Made by a program: the position numbers and the translations under genes
Shown here: positions 1 through 12,754 of the stretch, in pieces
How the letters are laid out: every line of letters starts with the position of its first letter
Position numbering within the stretch: position 1 is the stretch's first letter
Source: Lates calcarifer
Lineage: Eukaryota > Chordata > Actinopteri > Centropomidae
Length of the DNA: 64,000 nt
Direction of reading: 5' to 3'
Assembly (NCBI RefSeq): GCF_001640805.2
Contig: NC_066845.1
Coordinates: 24,058,307 to 24,122,306, forward strand
The notes under the pieces: generated by a model
What the model was told of the DNA's origin: nothing
Database searches by the model: none
What the model saw: only the letters and a program-made list of their open reading frames with translations

Positions 1-2080
1 GATGATATGGACAACAATAATGCAGTACAGGATTAGTCTGTTTGGCTGTTTCAACCCTCTAATAGGGTCTAGATTATTTCCCACTGAGATGTAATTCTTC
101 CAGTCCAAACTGGTTAGTTTTATGGATGCAAATTCTCTTACCAATCAACTCAATGGGATTAGCTGAAATATGTATTTCTGTAAGCAATTATTATGAGGAA
201 AGAGCCCAAAATATCTGGAAATTATTATTTGTCCAAATACTAAAAAGCCAGAATTCCATGCCATCATTCTCATTCTGCTCAGCCCTGCAGTGCTTTTTTT
301 TTTGAGACGCAGAGGAGACAGGCGCAACACTTCAAAAACTTCTCCACAGATAATAATAACATCCAAGAAAAAGCAATGCACCTCGGCTGGAGATATCAGT
401 GCATGTAAGCCTCTGAGCTCTCTTGAGAAATGGGATGAGACAGAGGATGGCTGGTGACTGTTGCTGCCACAGTTGCCACGCTGTCTGATGAAAATCGGGA
501 AATGACAGGCAAGAAGCAGGGGGTCAGATTATCTGTGTGTAACCTGAGAATACAATGTCCCATCTGATTAAAGCCACATAAGGGTTACTTAGTGTGACAG
601 GAGGCTGACTGAGCAAAAGAACGTATTAAGTCTAAGATATAATACATTTTTTCCTTCTAGTTAATTTTGTTTCATGAAGAGCTGTTAGTGAATAGCTGTG
701 TTATTTCCTGAACAACCACGTATGACTCACTTTCACGCTCAGAGCTCAGGCATCTGACACTGAGCCAGTAGCCACTGTGCATGACTGATGAGAGCTTATC
801 CTCTGAGCTGACAAACTATAAACTACTTTGCACTTGGGTGGCTGCTCTTAGCAATGCAGCATCTCTGTGACGTAAGCATATACTATAGAAAAGCCTCAAG
901 CCTGTGCCAATGTTTGACTTCCTCTTTGTGACATCTTGACATCATAACATGTTAGTGTCAGACACGTTTTTATTTTTTGTTCCCACTGGCTGTCAGATCA
1001 CTGACATGTCTGCTGCATTCACGTTCAATAAGTAAGTCGGTATGATCCCTCTGATTGTGTCAGTGGTGCTCATAGTCACAAATCAATGCTAACTTGTCTG
1101 GTGCGAGGAAACATCAGCATGTTTGTCAGGAAGAACTGTGACAAATGACTCAGTGACTGTAGTTTCTTTACACATTAAGATTTTACATTAAAAAAAACAT
1201 ATGATACATTTATAAAAAGAAATGCTCTTTTACAACCAGTGATTCCCAAACTTTTTGGGCTTGTTGGTTTCCTTTTACATGTTTATGAGTTGTTTGTAGT
1301 TACAGATAAAACTGAACACACTGTCTGGAGCATAAGCTTTGTTTTTTCTTCCTTCCTCTCCCATAATTCATCTCACATTGCCCCAGAGTTATGCTGGGAA
1401 TCTACTTAACTGTATGTGGAGTCGTTAAAAAATATATAATATTACACTGGTCGCAGGAATCGTATTTTTCCGTATATTGAATAACTGTGTGAGATGCAAT
1501 CAGAAAGTTCTGAGACTGTTGCTGTTGTGAATAAATGGTAATGCCTCATGCTGCAGATGTGAGCAAGACCTTACGTGAGTTAGTACTCCTGTGTTAAATC
1601 ATGTGATGAACATCTGGATCTGCTCCACGCATGTTTTTGTGTTTTTGTGATTTCAACACGGAGCAGAATCAGCACAGTGTCGAAGTCTGCGAGGATCTCC
1701 ATCAAAAGGCCCGGCCTTCATGTTGAGGGTCATCATGATGAGAGTTGGGTCTGTGGCTACAGCCCACAGACATTCCAAGACCGAAGAAGGTGAATCAGGT
1801 TAGGAGTGGGGCACACTCATTTTCTTTGACATTTGCAGAGTTCTGCACCATGAATTCAACCCCCAGAGTCCGTCAGTGCTGAGTTCTACTGCACCACCTT
1901 CTACTGCAGGCATCTGAGGGAGGACATTCTCTGCAAACTACCCGAATTGTGGCATGACTGCACTTGTTTACTCTCAAAATATTTCTACTTTATTCTCAAA
2001 AAATTACTTTTTTTTACTAACAATGGCTCCATTACAGTTGCTGCCATTTTAAATTTATCCTTTGTTGAGACCAACAATGG
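1..2080. other. Intergenic, no gene seen
   Basis: AT-rich DNA with short chance frames only. Apart from the repeat fragment near 1240 nothing was recognised. Confidence 0.6.
1236..1300 (+). repeat. Fragment of the 'gtggttcccaaac' fish repeat
   Basis: The words cagtgattcccaaacttttt and gggcttgttgg match the start of a repeat common in vertebrate, especially fish, genomes. Short and diverged. Confidence 0.35.
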
Positions 2081-2084
2081 TGTG

Positions 2085-2295
2085 CTCCCAGCTGGTACGT
2101 GAACAGCATTTATGTAGCACTGTAATTCAAAGTCCTTCACAGCCCTTTACAGCCTCTGATTCACCAATTCACCACACCGACCTTAACATTGGCAGCAATT
2201 GGAGTTCATTGTGTTGCTCAAGGACATGTCAACATGTGGACAGAAGAAGTAAGGGGGTTACTGGGCAACCTATTCTACCACAACAGCAGAGATAG
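2085..2295 (+). repeat. Degenerate teleost interspersed repeat
   Basis: The order tttatgtagcactgtaattc, aaagtccttcacagccc, tcaccaattcaccacaccga and tgctcaaggacatgtcaaca resembles a widespread fish repeat whose copies run from a tatatagcgcttt-type start to a ctcaaggacacatcgacatg block. The short open frame across it is not a gene. Confidence 0.5.
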
Positions 2296-2299
2296 CAGA

Positions 2300-4540
2300 T
2301 TGCCCTGTTTCACCATGACAACATACCAATGCAAGGCCAGACAATGCAACTGCCTTTTGTAAAACATTAACCATCAATGAATTTAAATGACATTTTTAGT
2401 AAAGATAGTCGATTAATAATACAGCGATTTTTACAGCAATTAACTTTTTTCTACTTCACTATTATTGAGGAGGAAGACTTTGGGCCAGTCAGCCAGAAAC
2501 TGGTTTTGATGTTGGGGATGATTGGAGTAAATTACTTTATTTGATTTCAGCCTCACATTCAGCAAATTAAAAGCGTGCTTGGTGTGTCTTCAGGTGTCAA
2601 TGCGTTGCACTCTGTCACAGGTGTTCTGGGCTACACATCACAGATCTTGCATGACAGCATCTCCAATTGTGTGAGCTCATCTGAATGAGAGGTAAGCTTG
2701 CCAAAATTTTGTGATGCCACGGCTTGGCTTGGAGGACATGCGAGGGATTTTGACAAATTCTTGGCAGAACAATGACTGTTTCATGTGGTAAAACATCTGT
2801 GATTTGACTGATGAGTGTTTGTCTTTTGTTCGCAGAGAGAACAGACTGACACGTCCTTTTTGTGCCATTTCAGTGCCATTTCCAACTGATGTGGGAGACG
2901 TGCCTGTTTGCCTGAGGCAATAATTCCCTCAAAACTCAAATGTTAATCGTCGTGACATGTATTTCAAAACTGTTCATGGCCACGTAGAGATTGAAAAATA
3001 GGAAAACAAGGAATTGATTGAGTGCAAATAATTTACATTTACCAGTTAAGTCTTCATTGTAACCATCATGTGTTTACATTCTGCTTGATGTACTTACCTA
3101 CCTGATATCATTCCCTTTTAATTCACAGGAACACTGACAATCCAACATCACAAGGTGGGAAAAAGCTCACTGCCTCACCACGGACTGCCTCAGTATCACC
3201 CCACACACCATGGGATATGTGTGAGTCTCTGAGCATATCACAGTGGTTGTGATGAAATCTAAGAACCACTTTGGAACCAATTAGCATTGTTTGACAGTCG
3301 GCCATCACATAGGGAGGAATGTATCATGCATGTAGCAGAGATAGTCATTTCTCTGCAGATAGTGGTCTCAGTGGACCGCAGTGTAATTCAAAAGGTGTGT
3401 CTGCGACCACAGACACCTCAGTGGTCATGAAATATTCATATCCCCACACATCAACTTTAACTGTAGCAAACAAATTCATTTTCATTCAGTGTGGAATGAG
3501 GCCTATAAAAGTAAATATACAGCTCTTCATTATGAGTTTGATCTTAGGCGTGCTCTGAATATCACAAACTGATGACGTTCGAGGACCTGGATGTGGATTT
3601 TCATCACCAAAACAAAAGTTACAAACTGCTTTGCTCATGAAAATAAATAAGTAAATGAGGTAGAGACCCTCTGCTGTTGCCTCCCGGTGCCCAGGAGAGT
3701 TGTCCACAGACTGAGATCTCTTGAATTGAACTGTGGCCCCCCCATTGTTCACCTCCCTGTGGTGTTGTGTTGCGCTGCACTAATGTTTCTGCTCAGCTCT
3801 GTTTTTGGGCAGAGCAACCGTTTTCATTGCAAACCGTCGTTCATCAAAGTGACTGAGCAGCAACTGTGTGGATGTGAAGTCAGACACGGTCTATACTGGA
3901 GTATCAGCTGTGTTGTGAAATCTGTGTGCATGGCTGCTCTGACTCCACACCACTAGAGCTGGTGCTTATTCGCCCGGTTTATTAATTCAGCCTTGCTGCA
4001 TCCTTCACTGTCGCCCACAGCATATAGCTTCTCTTTAATCTGTGTTATTAGACGAACTGTGGTGAGCCGTGCCACTGTATCTAAGTGTGTTATGAAGCTC
4101 TACTTACTCTTAATGCTTTAATGGGTTTTGCAATGATGTAAGAGTTCTGTAGAAGTAGTGATAATCCTGTGACGCACTCCATGTTTGAACCAGGATGTGC
4201 AACATGAGTCAAAAAGCACTTTTTGATTTTTTATTATTTGATTGAAGGAGACTGAATGTGATAAAAGCAATTTAGTTCGCTATAAAGGGAAATAAATGTT
4301 TGCTGCATGGCTAAAGATACATGATTCATACAAGTGGTGGACCAAATACAGACAGTGTAGTACAATCCAATATTATAAAATATCACGTTTCCTCAACTCT
4401 TTACAGTAACCGCATGTTGGCATGTCAGGTGCTCACCGGTGGGGCGGTGTCAACTGCCAGGTAGGAGCCATGAATGTTTTCAAGAGAACTTATAATGTAT
4501 ATATTCTTATAATAAATCACTCTTGTACCACATTTATCTT
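2300..4540. other. Intergenic, no gene seen
   Basis: Open frames of 60-90 codons overlap on both strands, for example 3486-3752 against 3687-3956, and none resembles a known protein or has splice support that I would trust. Confidence 0.55.
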
Positions 4541-5061
4541 TGGAACAGCGAGCAGTGGCTCCAGGGCTTGATTATTTAGCGCTAACACCGCCTACCCGAG
4601 TTAGTTTCGGTGTACACCGGGTAAAATTAACAGCACACCCTTTAAAACTAACGGCCATCTCCTTACTGCGCATGTCAGAGCGCAAAATTCAACTGCGCTG
4701 GAATATCGGACTATTCTCATGAGCAAATACAAGTTTAATTAACTAATAATTAATTAAATTCAGGAAATTTGGCGCAGCAACAAATACACAAAATGTGTCT
4801 CTGTTTTTCCGCGTTACTTTGGTCGGTCTAGATTATTTTTGTTTATCAGAAAAACAAAATAAATCACGCAGGTGCGCTAACTAGTTAGGCTAACTAGCTT
4901 ATTACTAGCTTACCGGTATGTCCTCTGTGCCACTGTACCCTTACTTTAGCCCTGCTCTGTGGCTGGAGGTGTTTCCTGTAAATTAAGGTAACTTGGTTGT
5001 AATGATTTAAGATAAATAAAGAGTGGGTTTATTTTGATTTCTTGTCTTTCTCCTCATACAG

Positions 5062-5120
5062 ATCACAGACTGGCTAACCTGCAGTGAGATGCATTTACTG
5101 ACCCAGTTACAGTGCGACTG
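5062..5120 (+). other. Exon-like cassette, possible non-coding transcript
   Basis: The plus strand reads tctttctcctcatacag| then 59 nt and |gtgagttc: strong acceptor and donor around a short segment. It follows a CpG-richer stretch at about 4540-4700 and a donor-like aattaag|gtaact at 4987. There is an open frame through the 59 nt but no protein that I recognise. May be part of a lncRNA; splice signals only. Confidence 0.25.
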
Positions 5121-5166
5121 GTGAGTTCATCTTTTGTTAGCTGTATCCTCAAATGATTATGGCACA

Positions 5167-5361
5167 GATGTAGTGAATTATTTAATATGCAAACTGAACC
5201 TCTTTTGTTAAGATGATATCAAATTTAAGACTTGCCCCCAAAAGATTTCAGTGGAAACTGGAGCAGTAGCTGTCACTAATCAGAAATAAGACTTAGAATT
5301 GAAATAGGGCACATCCTGCAAAACTTGCAAGTCTGTAATTCAGCTTTGCAGTCATGGAAAA
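5167..5361 (+). repeat. Local direct duplication, copy 1
   Basis: Copy 1 of a ~195-bp unit. Shared with copy 2 at 5832-6027: gatgtagtg, gcaaactgaac, gatatca, aagatttcagtgaaaac-type block, aatcaggaataagacttag-type block and cagtcatggaaaa. It has an extra 13 nt near its start. Its source (local duplication or two insertions of a repeat) cannot be decided by eye. Confidence 0.65.
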
Positions 5362-5831
5362 TTATAATTTCCCAGTTTGTCCGCCTGAGGTATGAGCATA
5401 CATCAGGGGGGCACAGAGGTAACCATCACTTTCTCTAAAAGATAATTAACTGGTGATATTTGAAAAACCTATTTGAATTACTCTTCTAACCACCTGAATG
5501 AAAAAATATTCTGTCTGCTGGAGGCTGAAAGATATTTTTAACCTGTTTCCTATCTGGGCAGTCAGTGGGCTGCCATCTTTGTTTTGATTTGTAAACAGAG
5601 GTGCAACTTGAAAAATGAGTTTAAAACCTATTTTTATCATTCAGTGGACTGGACATTTTTCTGTCCAGATGGTTAGAAGAGTCTTTGGGGATTGTAGATA
5701 ACCCCAGTGGTTTTAAACAACCCTCAACCCTCACAACTGTGAATTATCCTTTAGGGAAACCAGTGGTTACCTCTGTGGCTCGAATGCATGCTGATATGTG
5801 AGGGACACAAACTGTGGCTAACCCCTCCAAA

Positions 5832-6027
5832 GATGTAGTGTGTGCAAACTGAACTTCTCTTTTTAAGGTGATATCATAGAATTCAAACCTTGCTCCTAAA
5901 GATTTGAGTGAAAACTGTGGCAGCAGCTGTGATAAATCAGGAATAAGACTTACAGTAAGTTGAAAGAGGGCAAACGTTTTTGCATTTAATGGAAATCTGT
6001 ATTTAAGTTTCACAGTCATAGAAAAGC
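5832..6027 (+). repeat. Local direct duplication, copy 2
   Basis: Copy 2 begins gatgtagtgtgtgcaaactg and runs to cacagtcatagaaaagcc, about 665 bp downstream of copy 1. Both are flanked by a gaggtaacc / ggttacctc word in opposite orientation. A 130-codon open frame covers copy 2 on the minus strand; copy 1 does not preserve it, which argues against a gene. Confidence 0.65.
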
Positions 6028-6592
6028 CTGGTTTCCCCATGAAGATGATGATGGTGTGATTTTTGCTCAGGTCTGCACCAGACACGTATGTTCCCTTACA
6101 TGTGGAGATTATGATTTGTAGGCCGCAGCATGACATACTGTAATGACCTGTACTCTTTTTCCCTTAAGATTTATGTTTCATTTCATTAACGCATGCTGTT
6201 TTTATTACATTGGAGTGTGAGTTATGCTGCAGAAAATCTAGAATCTGGAATAAATGAATTGTTTTTATTCTAAACCAGGAAGTCTGGTCTCATCATCGAC
6301 TTACACCAACTGTTTCTTTGTCACATTTTATCCTCTTGGTCATGTACTTTTAAAATGATTTCTGTGAAGGACTGAGAAGGCTGATAAAACACAGTGACAA
6401 AAAGAAAAAAAAAAAATTCTGTCAGCCTCATTTCAGGATTGTTCACTTCCCCACGTTAGCCCCAGTGCAGCCTGTTAGCTTGACCACTTGTTAGTCCATT
6501 CAGAGCGCTGCAGCCTCCCCTTCGTCAGTCTGTTGGTGAGTGCCAGACAGGTTTTATTATTTTTCTAACTGTAACTAGTTGTGTTTTTACAG

Positions 6593-6705
6593 ACGAATGC
6601 TTGCTGGGAGACCCAACCAACTCTCTCATGACCTGATCAAAACCCTCTGCAGCAGCACATGTTGTTTAAAGAAAGATCATCAACATTCAGGTTGTGTGAG
6701 ATGAG
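6593..6705 (+). other. Exon-like cassette 2, possible non-coding transcript
   Basis: Bounded by gttgtgtttttacag and by gatgag|gtatgg, this 113-nt segment lies 1.5 kb downstream of the cassette at 5062 on the same strand. If spliced directly to it, the continuing frame meets a stop at the junction, so a coding role is unlikely. Splice signals only. Confidence 0.2.
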
Positions 6706-7122
6706 GTATGGTATTGGCTATTTCTTTTTCCTGCTCGAGTTGTCTTGTGTTCATATTGAGTTGTGGGAGCGTCTGACTGGCACCAGTCCTCAACAAAGAT
6801 TATTCAAATGTGAAATATGTTCTGTCTTCATTAGAAACCAGCACATGTCCCTACCAAAGTTACATTGTCAAAATAATACTGTATCTATAAGATGTGGCCT
6901 TTTTTTTCTTTACTGCCATCATTGTGTAGGATTATATCAGTGCCTGCAATACAATGAATCATGTTCTCTAAAGTCGTTTTGCATTGGTTTTGGATTTTCC
7001 TGTTATATATATGTTACCTCCTTCCATCTGTATTTGTCTTTGTCTCGTGGGTCATTTGAATTGTTGCTTGCAGTTTGAAAATTTTTCTTGTGTGGGTGTT
7101 GTGAGTGGCTGTTTGTGAAAGC

Positions 7123-7138
7123 GTGTGTGTGTGTGTGT
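7123..7138 (+). repeat. Short (GT)8 microsatellite
   Basis: Eight GT units, perfect, in intergenic DNA. Confidence 0.85.
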
Positions 7139-7444
7139 TATTTAGCTGTTACAGAGCTGCTGTATTGGATCCCACTGTATTGTACAGGAGTTTCTATCAA
7201 TCCATGTTGAGCAGGTTACTGTGCAGAAGTATTTTCCTCAAACTTTGAGCATTGTTGGAGTTGTAGAAGAGGTTTATTCTAAAAGAATAACGCTACACTG
7301 TACCAACAAGTAAATACCTGTGGTGTGAGTGGGATTCAGTCTTTGAGAAGGTTTTTGAATAACACAAGTTGCTAGGTTTTGTTATCTGAAGTTCATTGCT
7401 TCTTAGCATCTCTCCACCTTTTTCCACAAAAGCTGAAGCTTCTT

Positions 7445-7740
7445 TTATGGTGTTTTCACACCTGAAAGTTTGGACCAAGGTTGGTGTTATTGTATCATTT
7501 GATCCAGTTAGTTTTGGTTTCAGACTGCAGTTCTGTGAGTGTACTGAAGAACTTTGCATGACAAACCCGCAGCCTGTTGTCATCGTCTGTGTGTGCTGCG
7601 TCTCCACGTACTTGATATTGATTGGTTTATAGACAGCTGTGCGTCTGACATTGCCGTGTTGTCAGTTCTCTTGTGGTTATTCTTCTTCCTCTATTGTTTA
7701 ATGGATGGAGTTTGGTTTTGGACCAAACGAGATAAATGCA
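7445..7740 (+). repeat. Probable degenerate DNA-transposon relic
   Basis: It begins tggtgttttcacacctgaaa, gtttggaccaaggttggtg and towards the other end has ttggttttggaccaaacgag. Facing 'ttggaccaa' words near both sides suggest a decayed non-autonomous element. The 78-104 codon frames on both strands here have no recognised similarity. Confidence 0.35.
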
Positions 7741-8229
7741 AAATTATCCATAAATCATGTTCTGTTGTAGCAACCCAGATCTCTTGCTCTCTGTTCTAAG
7801 TACAGTTTGCCTCCTACGCTCTACTCAGCCTCTTGTTTATTTTGAAAGTTGATGTAAAGTAAAAATAAATGAGGAGGTGGGCCAAGTGGGCCAACGTTTG
7901 TGCAGTTTGTGTTATTCGAAGGGCAGCTGTGTAATTTCCTGCTTATTTGTAGTGTGTTTTCTTTATGTTCGCTCTGTTAGCAAAGGTTTGATCATGGATT
8001 CCTTAACAGATTGTTTAACTGCTCCTGCAGGTTTCTAAAATTCTGAAATATGACAAAAAGACTTAAATATTGCAACAGTTCTAATGAATGAGGCTTGTTA
8101 TCTCGGGGCATCAGGATGTCATCAGTCACTGTTTCAGGAACACATGAAAGTTTCCCACCACACAGTCTCTTAATATTTCATCATTTAGTGTAAAACTCAG
8201 CAGCACAGAGTCCTTGAGTGGTTCAACAC

Positions 8230-8660
8230 ACAAAAAATTGTGAACTTCCATTCTTGGGGCCATTGCTAATTAGCTGCAAATTAGTGTATGTCAGTATTCA
8301 TTAAATTCACATGGCCAGAGTCAGAATTCACTGAAAAAGGCTGTTGTTGAGAATACAAATGCAAAAGGCAGAGAAAAATGATCTGACAAAAGTGAATTGG
8401 AGAAGATTAATTCACTGACAAAAACTTAAACAGCACAACAGAAAAGACAAATGCCTCTGCTGTACTGTATATTTATAGTGAGGTGAACATCTGGGCACAT
8501 TAGAGCCAATTATATTTCACAGCTAGTTTTCGCATCGTTATCTCATTTAATGATTGTCTCTTTACTCAGCTCCTGTTAATTGAGTGAACATGAACAGTGT
8601 TTATTACCTTATCTTAGTGTTGATGACGTTGTCTGAGTCTGAAAATTCAGCTCATGAAGC
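8230..8660. other. Candidate conserved non-coding block
   Basis: No gene or known repeat here. The texture (many TAAT/ATTA words such as gctaattagctgcaaattag, cattaaattc and cctgttaattgag, little simple sequence) resembles homeodomain-bound enhancers of developmental loci. This is an impression, not a measurement. Confidence 0.2.
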
Positions 8661-10026
8661 TGTGATATTCAACTAGCGTCTTAGAAAAGGTCAAAGTAAC
8701 ATATGTGCACATAATTTCATTGTCACTGTCTGTAATTAGTTTCTCTGCTACAATCATCAGGACAAGGTAGAGCTACAAAGGTACAGTTTTAGTTTGACAC
8801 TTAATAGGACATCATGTTGTACTTCACACACAGTTAATGTCAAATGAAATAAGTGTTAAAACTAACACATGATTTCCATTATCACCTGCACAGCTGGTCA
8901 GAACAGGATCTAATGACAATCCTCAACAAGGTTAATTAATGATAAAATCATCATTTTATTCAGAACAGTATTTCTGAAACTGCTGATCTCCTGGGATTTT
9001 ACAACACAACAGTCTCTAGAGTTGAGAGCACAAACATCCAGTGAGCAGTGTTTCTTTTGACAGAGATCAGGGGAGAATGGCCAGACTGACAAATCTGCAG
9101 AAATGATGTGTTGCAGTCAAGTCAACATGGACCAGAACCTCAAAAGAAAGTGCCACAGAACCCACGCCACAAAGAACTGAGGCTGTTTTGGAAGCGAAGG
9201 GAGGTTGTTACCCAGTATTAGTGTGGTGTTCCTAATAAATTGCTGGGCAATTGTGTGTCCTTCACAGGTCAGAGATTATGTGAAAATTGTTATTGCTTTT
9301 TTGTGCAGAGAGAAAGCCCCGTAATGCATCATGTCAGGCCATTTGTGAAGGTCAGCGCAATCACTCCAGAGGTGTTTGGTACATTTGAAAAGCGCAACCT
9401 GTTCTGTGATGTGTTTTAGTCCTCTGTATCAAACCATGAACAAAAAGACCCGGGGAAAGACAAAGGAAAGACAAATGTGAATCTCATTTTCTGGAACATC
9501 TTATTTACACGTTACTTTATATGTATGTGCGAAATAAAGGTTTACATGATGATCTTTAGGAGTTTTGTTTTTGAGCAACATTGCTATATAAACTATATGA
9601 GCTCTATATAACCACAACAAGTTAAATGATGAAAAAAAAAACTGAATAGGCAGCTTCCCATGCACCAACATCTCTGCTCTCATCCACCTTAAAGCCTCCT
9701 TGTATTTGACACATTATCTTCAAGTGGAAAAGCAATATAAAGGTGGTGAAGCATATGTGAAACGTGCTGCTTGCTCTTCCTCTTGCAGAAAATGTCAAAT
9801 TGAATGCCAAGAAGCTTTAAGTCTCTCCAGAGCTGAGTTCCTTTGATGGCAGCAGTCCTCCTCTTCAGTCCTGTGTCTGACCAGTATCCAGCTGATTTGT
9901 ACTTTGTACATTTTCACACTAATGAATGACTTCTGACAGGGAAAATTTCAGATAATATAATCAGGATTCCTCTGCATTTTTGATGAAGTGAATAACAACA
10001 AATCTCTTGTTTCTTTCGGACCTGAC

Positions 10027-10417
10027 TAACATTGTGTAGGCCTCCCTCATGCCACCAAAACAGCTCTATGGGTGTCCTGTGGTGTCTGGCACCAGGACTT
10101 TGGCAGTGGATCCTTTGGGACCTGTGGGTTGTGGGGTGGAGCCTTCATGTGTCTGGTTTGTTCCGGTGCATCTCACAGATGCTCCATCAGTTTGAGATTT
10201 GGGGAGTCAGCGCCTTGGACTCTTTCTCATGTTCCTCGAGCCAATTCTGAGCAGATTTTGCGGCGCTGTTGCCATGAAGGGGTGTGCTCGGTCTGGATGG
10301 TACATGTCAGAGTAAGATCCAGATCAATGCCAAGACCCAAGGTTTCCCAGAACATTAAATTATTACAAGATGATCAATGTTGTTCACTTTACACGTCAGT
10401 GGTTAGTGTATATAGGT
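10027..10417 (-). mobile_element. Degenerate copy of the same Tc1/mariner-derived family
   Basis: This stretch shares with the 22.4-22.96 kb element the gatgctccatcagtttgag block (reverse of the IEHLWD-coding region), the ctctttctcatgttcctc block and the end aagatgatcaatgttgttcac ... gtcagtggt. It begins with gtaggcctccctcatgccacc, which I associate with related fish repeats. Short open frames over it are relics or chance. Confidence 0.65.
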
Positions 10418-10523
10418 AATCTTACAAAACTGCTTTCAGCTATTAAACAAAATCCATCCTTGGAAAAGGATGATCTTTCAGTTTCTAGTCCCAAGAACAG
10501 ACAGGGGACACGCTTAGTGGGGG

Positions 10524-10531
10524 TGACGTCA
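10524..10531. promoter_or_regulatory. Perfect CRE palindrome TGACGTCA in intergenic DNA
   Basis: The full eight-base CREB/ATF palindrome occurs in gggggTGACGTCAcctc. An AT-rich gtatataatc follows about 40 bp later. No exon or open frame of note starts downstream, so it may be chance or part of an enhancer. Confidence 0.25.
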
Positions 10532-11829
10532 CCTCTGACTGTAAATTCCCTGTAGCTTGACGTCTAAAGTATATAATCCCACAGCTAAGTAATTTGTACT
10601 TCCTGAATGACTGAAAGGAGACGACTAATCGTAGCCTAAAGAAAATGTATTCAGTGTTTGCTGTTGAGGCACATGTTGAAAGAGATAATTACACAGCAAC
10701 TGAAGCTAAATCTGTGGCTGAATTTATCTTTTTATAGGCTCAGTTGTACTGTAGCTTGTGGGATGTAGCACAGACTAACTGGCTCATATCCAGTGATTAC
10801 ACCAATAATAATGTTTCATTCTCGTCTATCTTAAACTATCAGGATAGCAGTATTTATTTATTCCAGTCAGGTGTTTGTCTCTTGCTCTGTGCAGAGAGGT
10901 TGTTTTATACAAAATATACCTAATTGCAGACAGTTACACAGATGATTAGGGTTCAGAGGTCACATACTTTCTTTCAGGCAGCTGTTAGAGTAAGTAGTGC
11001 AAAACGTTTTGTTACTTTAAAGATTGTTTCTGAGTCATGAAAAGTGTCTCAATTTCCATATTTGCCTTAAAGCTAATGGTAGAATAGAATAGTCATTAGC
11101 CCTCTCTTCCCAGCTCAGGAATTGTTGTTTAGCCTTTTTTTATGTTACTTCTGCTGTTAAAAAAGTTTCAAAAACGCTGATGGTTGAGGAAAAACAACGT
11201 CTGTCATTTAGTGCACGCCGTAGCTGTGCTCGAGCTCATTTGTTGTGGCATCTCAGCGCAGTGTCTGTTGGCTTAGCTGGGCAATATCTGTGCATTCAGC
11301 ACGGTTAGCTGCTGCCTCTCCAGCTCCTCCATCAGTCCCAGCTCTCCTCCCCCAGGGAGGGCTGGTTGACTCGTGGCAGCAGCTTTCTCTCCTCCTCAGC
11401 AGTGTGGTTTGATTCAGGCAGCAACAGGGAATGGCTGACTCTAATGAAATGTGGTTGAAAATGTTGTTGACAGTTGTGGCTTCGTGCAGACGCGTTCGCT
11501 TCAGCTGACTAGTTAAGTAAATGGCCGTGGTCGTCGTCTATGGCACAGTCTCATAACAAAAAAAAACCAAAAAAACAGGGATGTAGTGACGTTGAGCCAA
11601 CAAAGAGAAATTCTTCCACAGTGTTCAGTTGCTTAAACCTGTAGGCAAATAGTCATCAACTCTATTAATTAACCAGTATTGTTATTTAGACAATCGAGGG
11701 CACACAACACACAAAAGAATGAGAATATACAAATGAGAATCAGCTGCTGGCGTGGGACAGGGACAGGAGTGCAGGTTCGAGGTCCAGACGACAGTACTTA
11801 TTGTTCCGTATTCTCTTGTTAAGATTTGT

Positions 11830-12545
11830 GGATTTAAGGGAAATGTCCCAACAACTATTGGATGGATTGTCAGGAAATTCAGCTCAGACGTTCAAGGATG
11901 AATCATATCCTGTGATTTTTCATCTAGCACCATCACAGAGTCAAGGTTTTAATCTGTCCAATACTTTGGTTTACGACCAAACACCTGCTACACCTGCGTT
12001 TCTGTCGTCAGTGTGTAGTGCTACCCAGCATGCTAACCTGCTAAACTGTAATGGTAAATGTTATACCATCAGCATCTTAAAGGCAACTTATCACACTCTT
12101 CCTTATTTTCTGTCGTATGTGTAATGTTACAATGTTGGATGTTCACATTAAACGTGGCCAAAGTTTCAAATAATGAGGACAACATTTGGAAAAGTTCCTG
12201 TGAGACTAAAGTTCAGCATGCTGATGGTGCTGGTTTACTTTGCAGTCGTTTGGTGACATTTTACCAGCAGCATCAGCTTTTGTATTTCCTGACAGCAGGT
12301 GGTTTGCAGCAGACGTTCGGGAGGTTGAGCCAGTCAGAAGAAAGTGGGCTTTTAAGGAGGCCTGAGCTAATATTGCCTGTTTCAGTCAGAGGTTCAACTC
12401 AGGGCCTGGATAACAGGCAGTTTGAGATAAAGGACTTTTTTGGAACTGTGAATCATACAAAGCTCTAGTGGAGTCCCAGAATAAAAATGTAGAGGTGGAA
12501 ATGAGCATAATTGGTCCCCTCTAGCATTGTTATTGTGAGCAGGTA
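11830..12545 (-). mobile_element. Broken copies of the same teleost non-autonomous element
   Basis: On the plus strand the order is tcccaacaactattggatgg, attgtcaggaaattcagctc, aggatgaatcatatcctgtg, ttttcatctagcaccatcac, tactttggtttacgaccaa, gctaacctgctaaactgtaa and, near 12520, tctagcattgttattgtgag. This is the reverse orientation of the element at 34.4 kb with an interruption near 12.1-12.5 kb. The open frames of 107 and 136 codons that overlap are by-products. Confidence 0.55.
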
Positions 12546-12754
12546 CAGACTCATGGAGCTGCTGGCAGGACTGGGCACTCTGTTCATCAGTTTTTATCCT
12601 GTAACGTATCTGTTTTTCTTGCTCATGGTTGTGGGATGCTAGAACCTGTTAAAGCATACATTTAGCATGAAACAGAATACATTATGAACAGCAGTTCATC
12701 ATCTTTCATCTGTCACTTTTTTTATCGTCACGTTTGGACAATTTAGCGATTGCA

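Noticed and set aside
5744..6136. 130-codon open frame on the minus strand
   Set aside because: It covers copy 2 of the direct duplication; copy 1 does not keep the frame, so selection for a protein is unlikely.
6659..7078. 139-codon open frame on the plus strand
   Set aside because: It overlaps an exon-like cassette but most of it lies beyond the cassette's donor. The composition (C, F, Y, S rich) is typical of translated T-rich intergenic DNA and no family is recognised.
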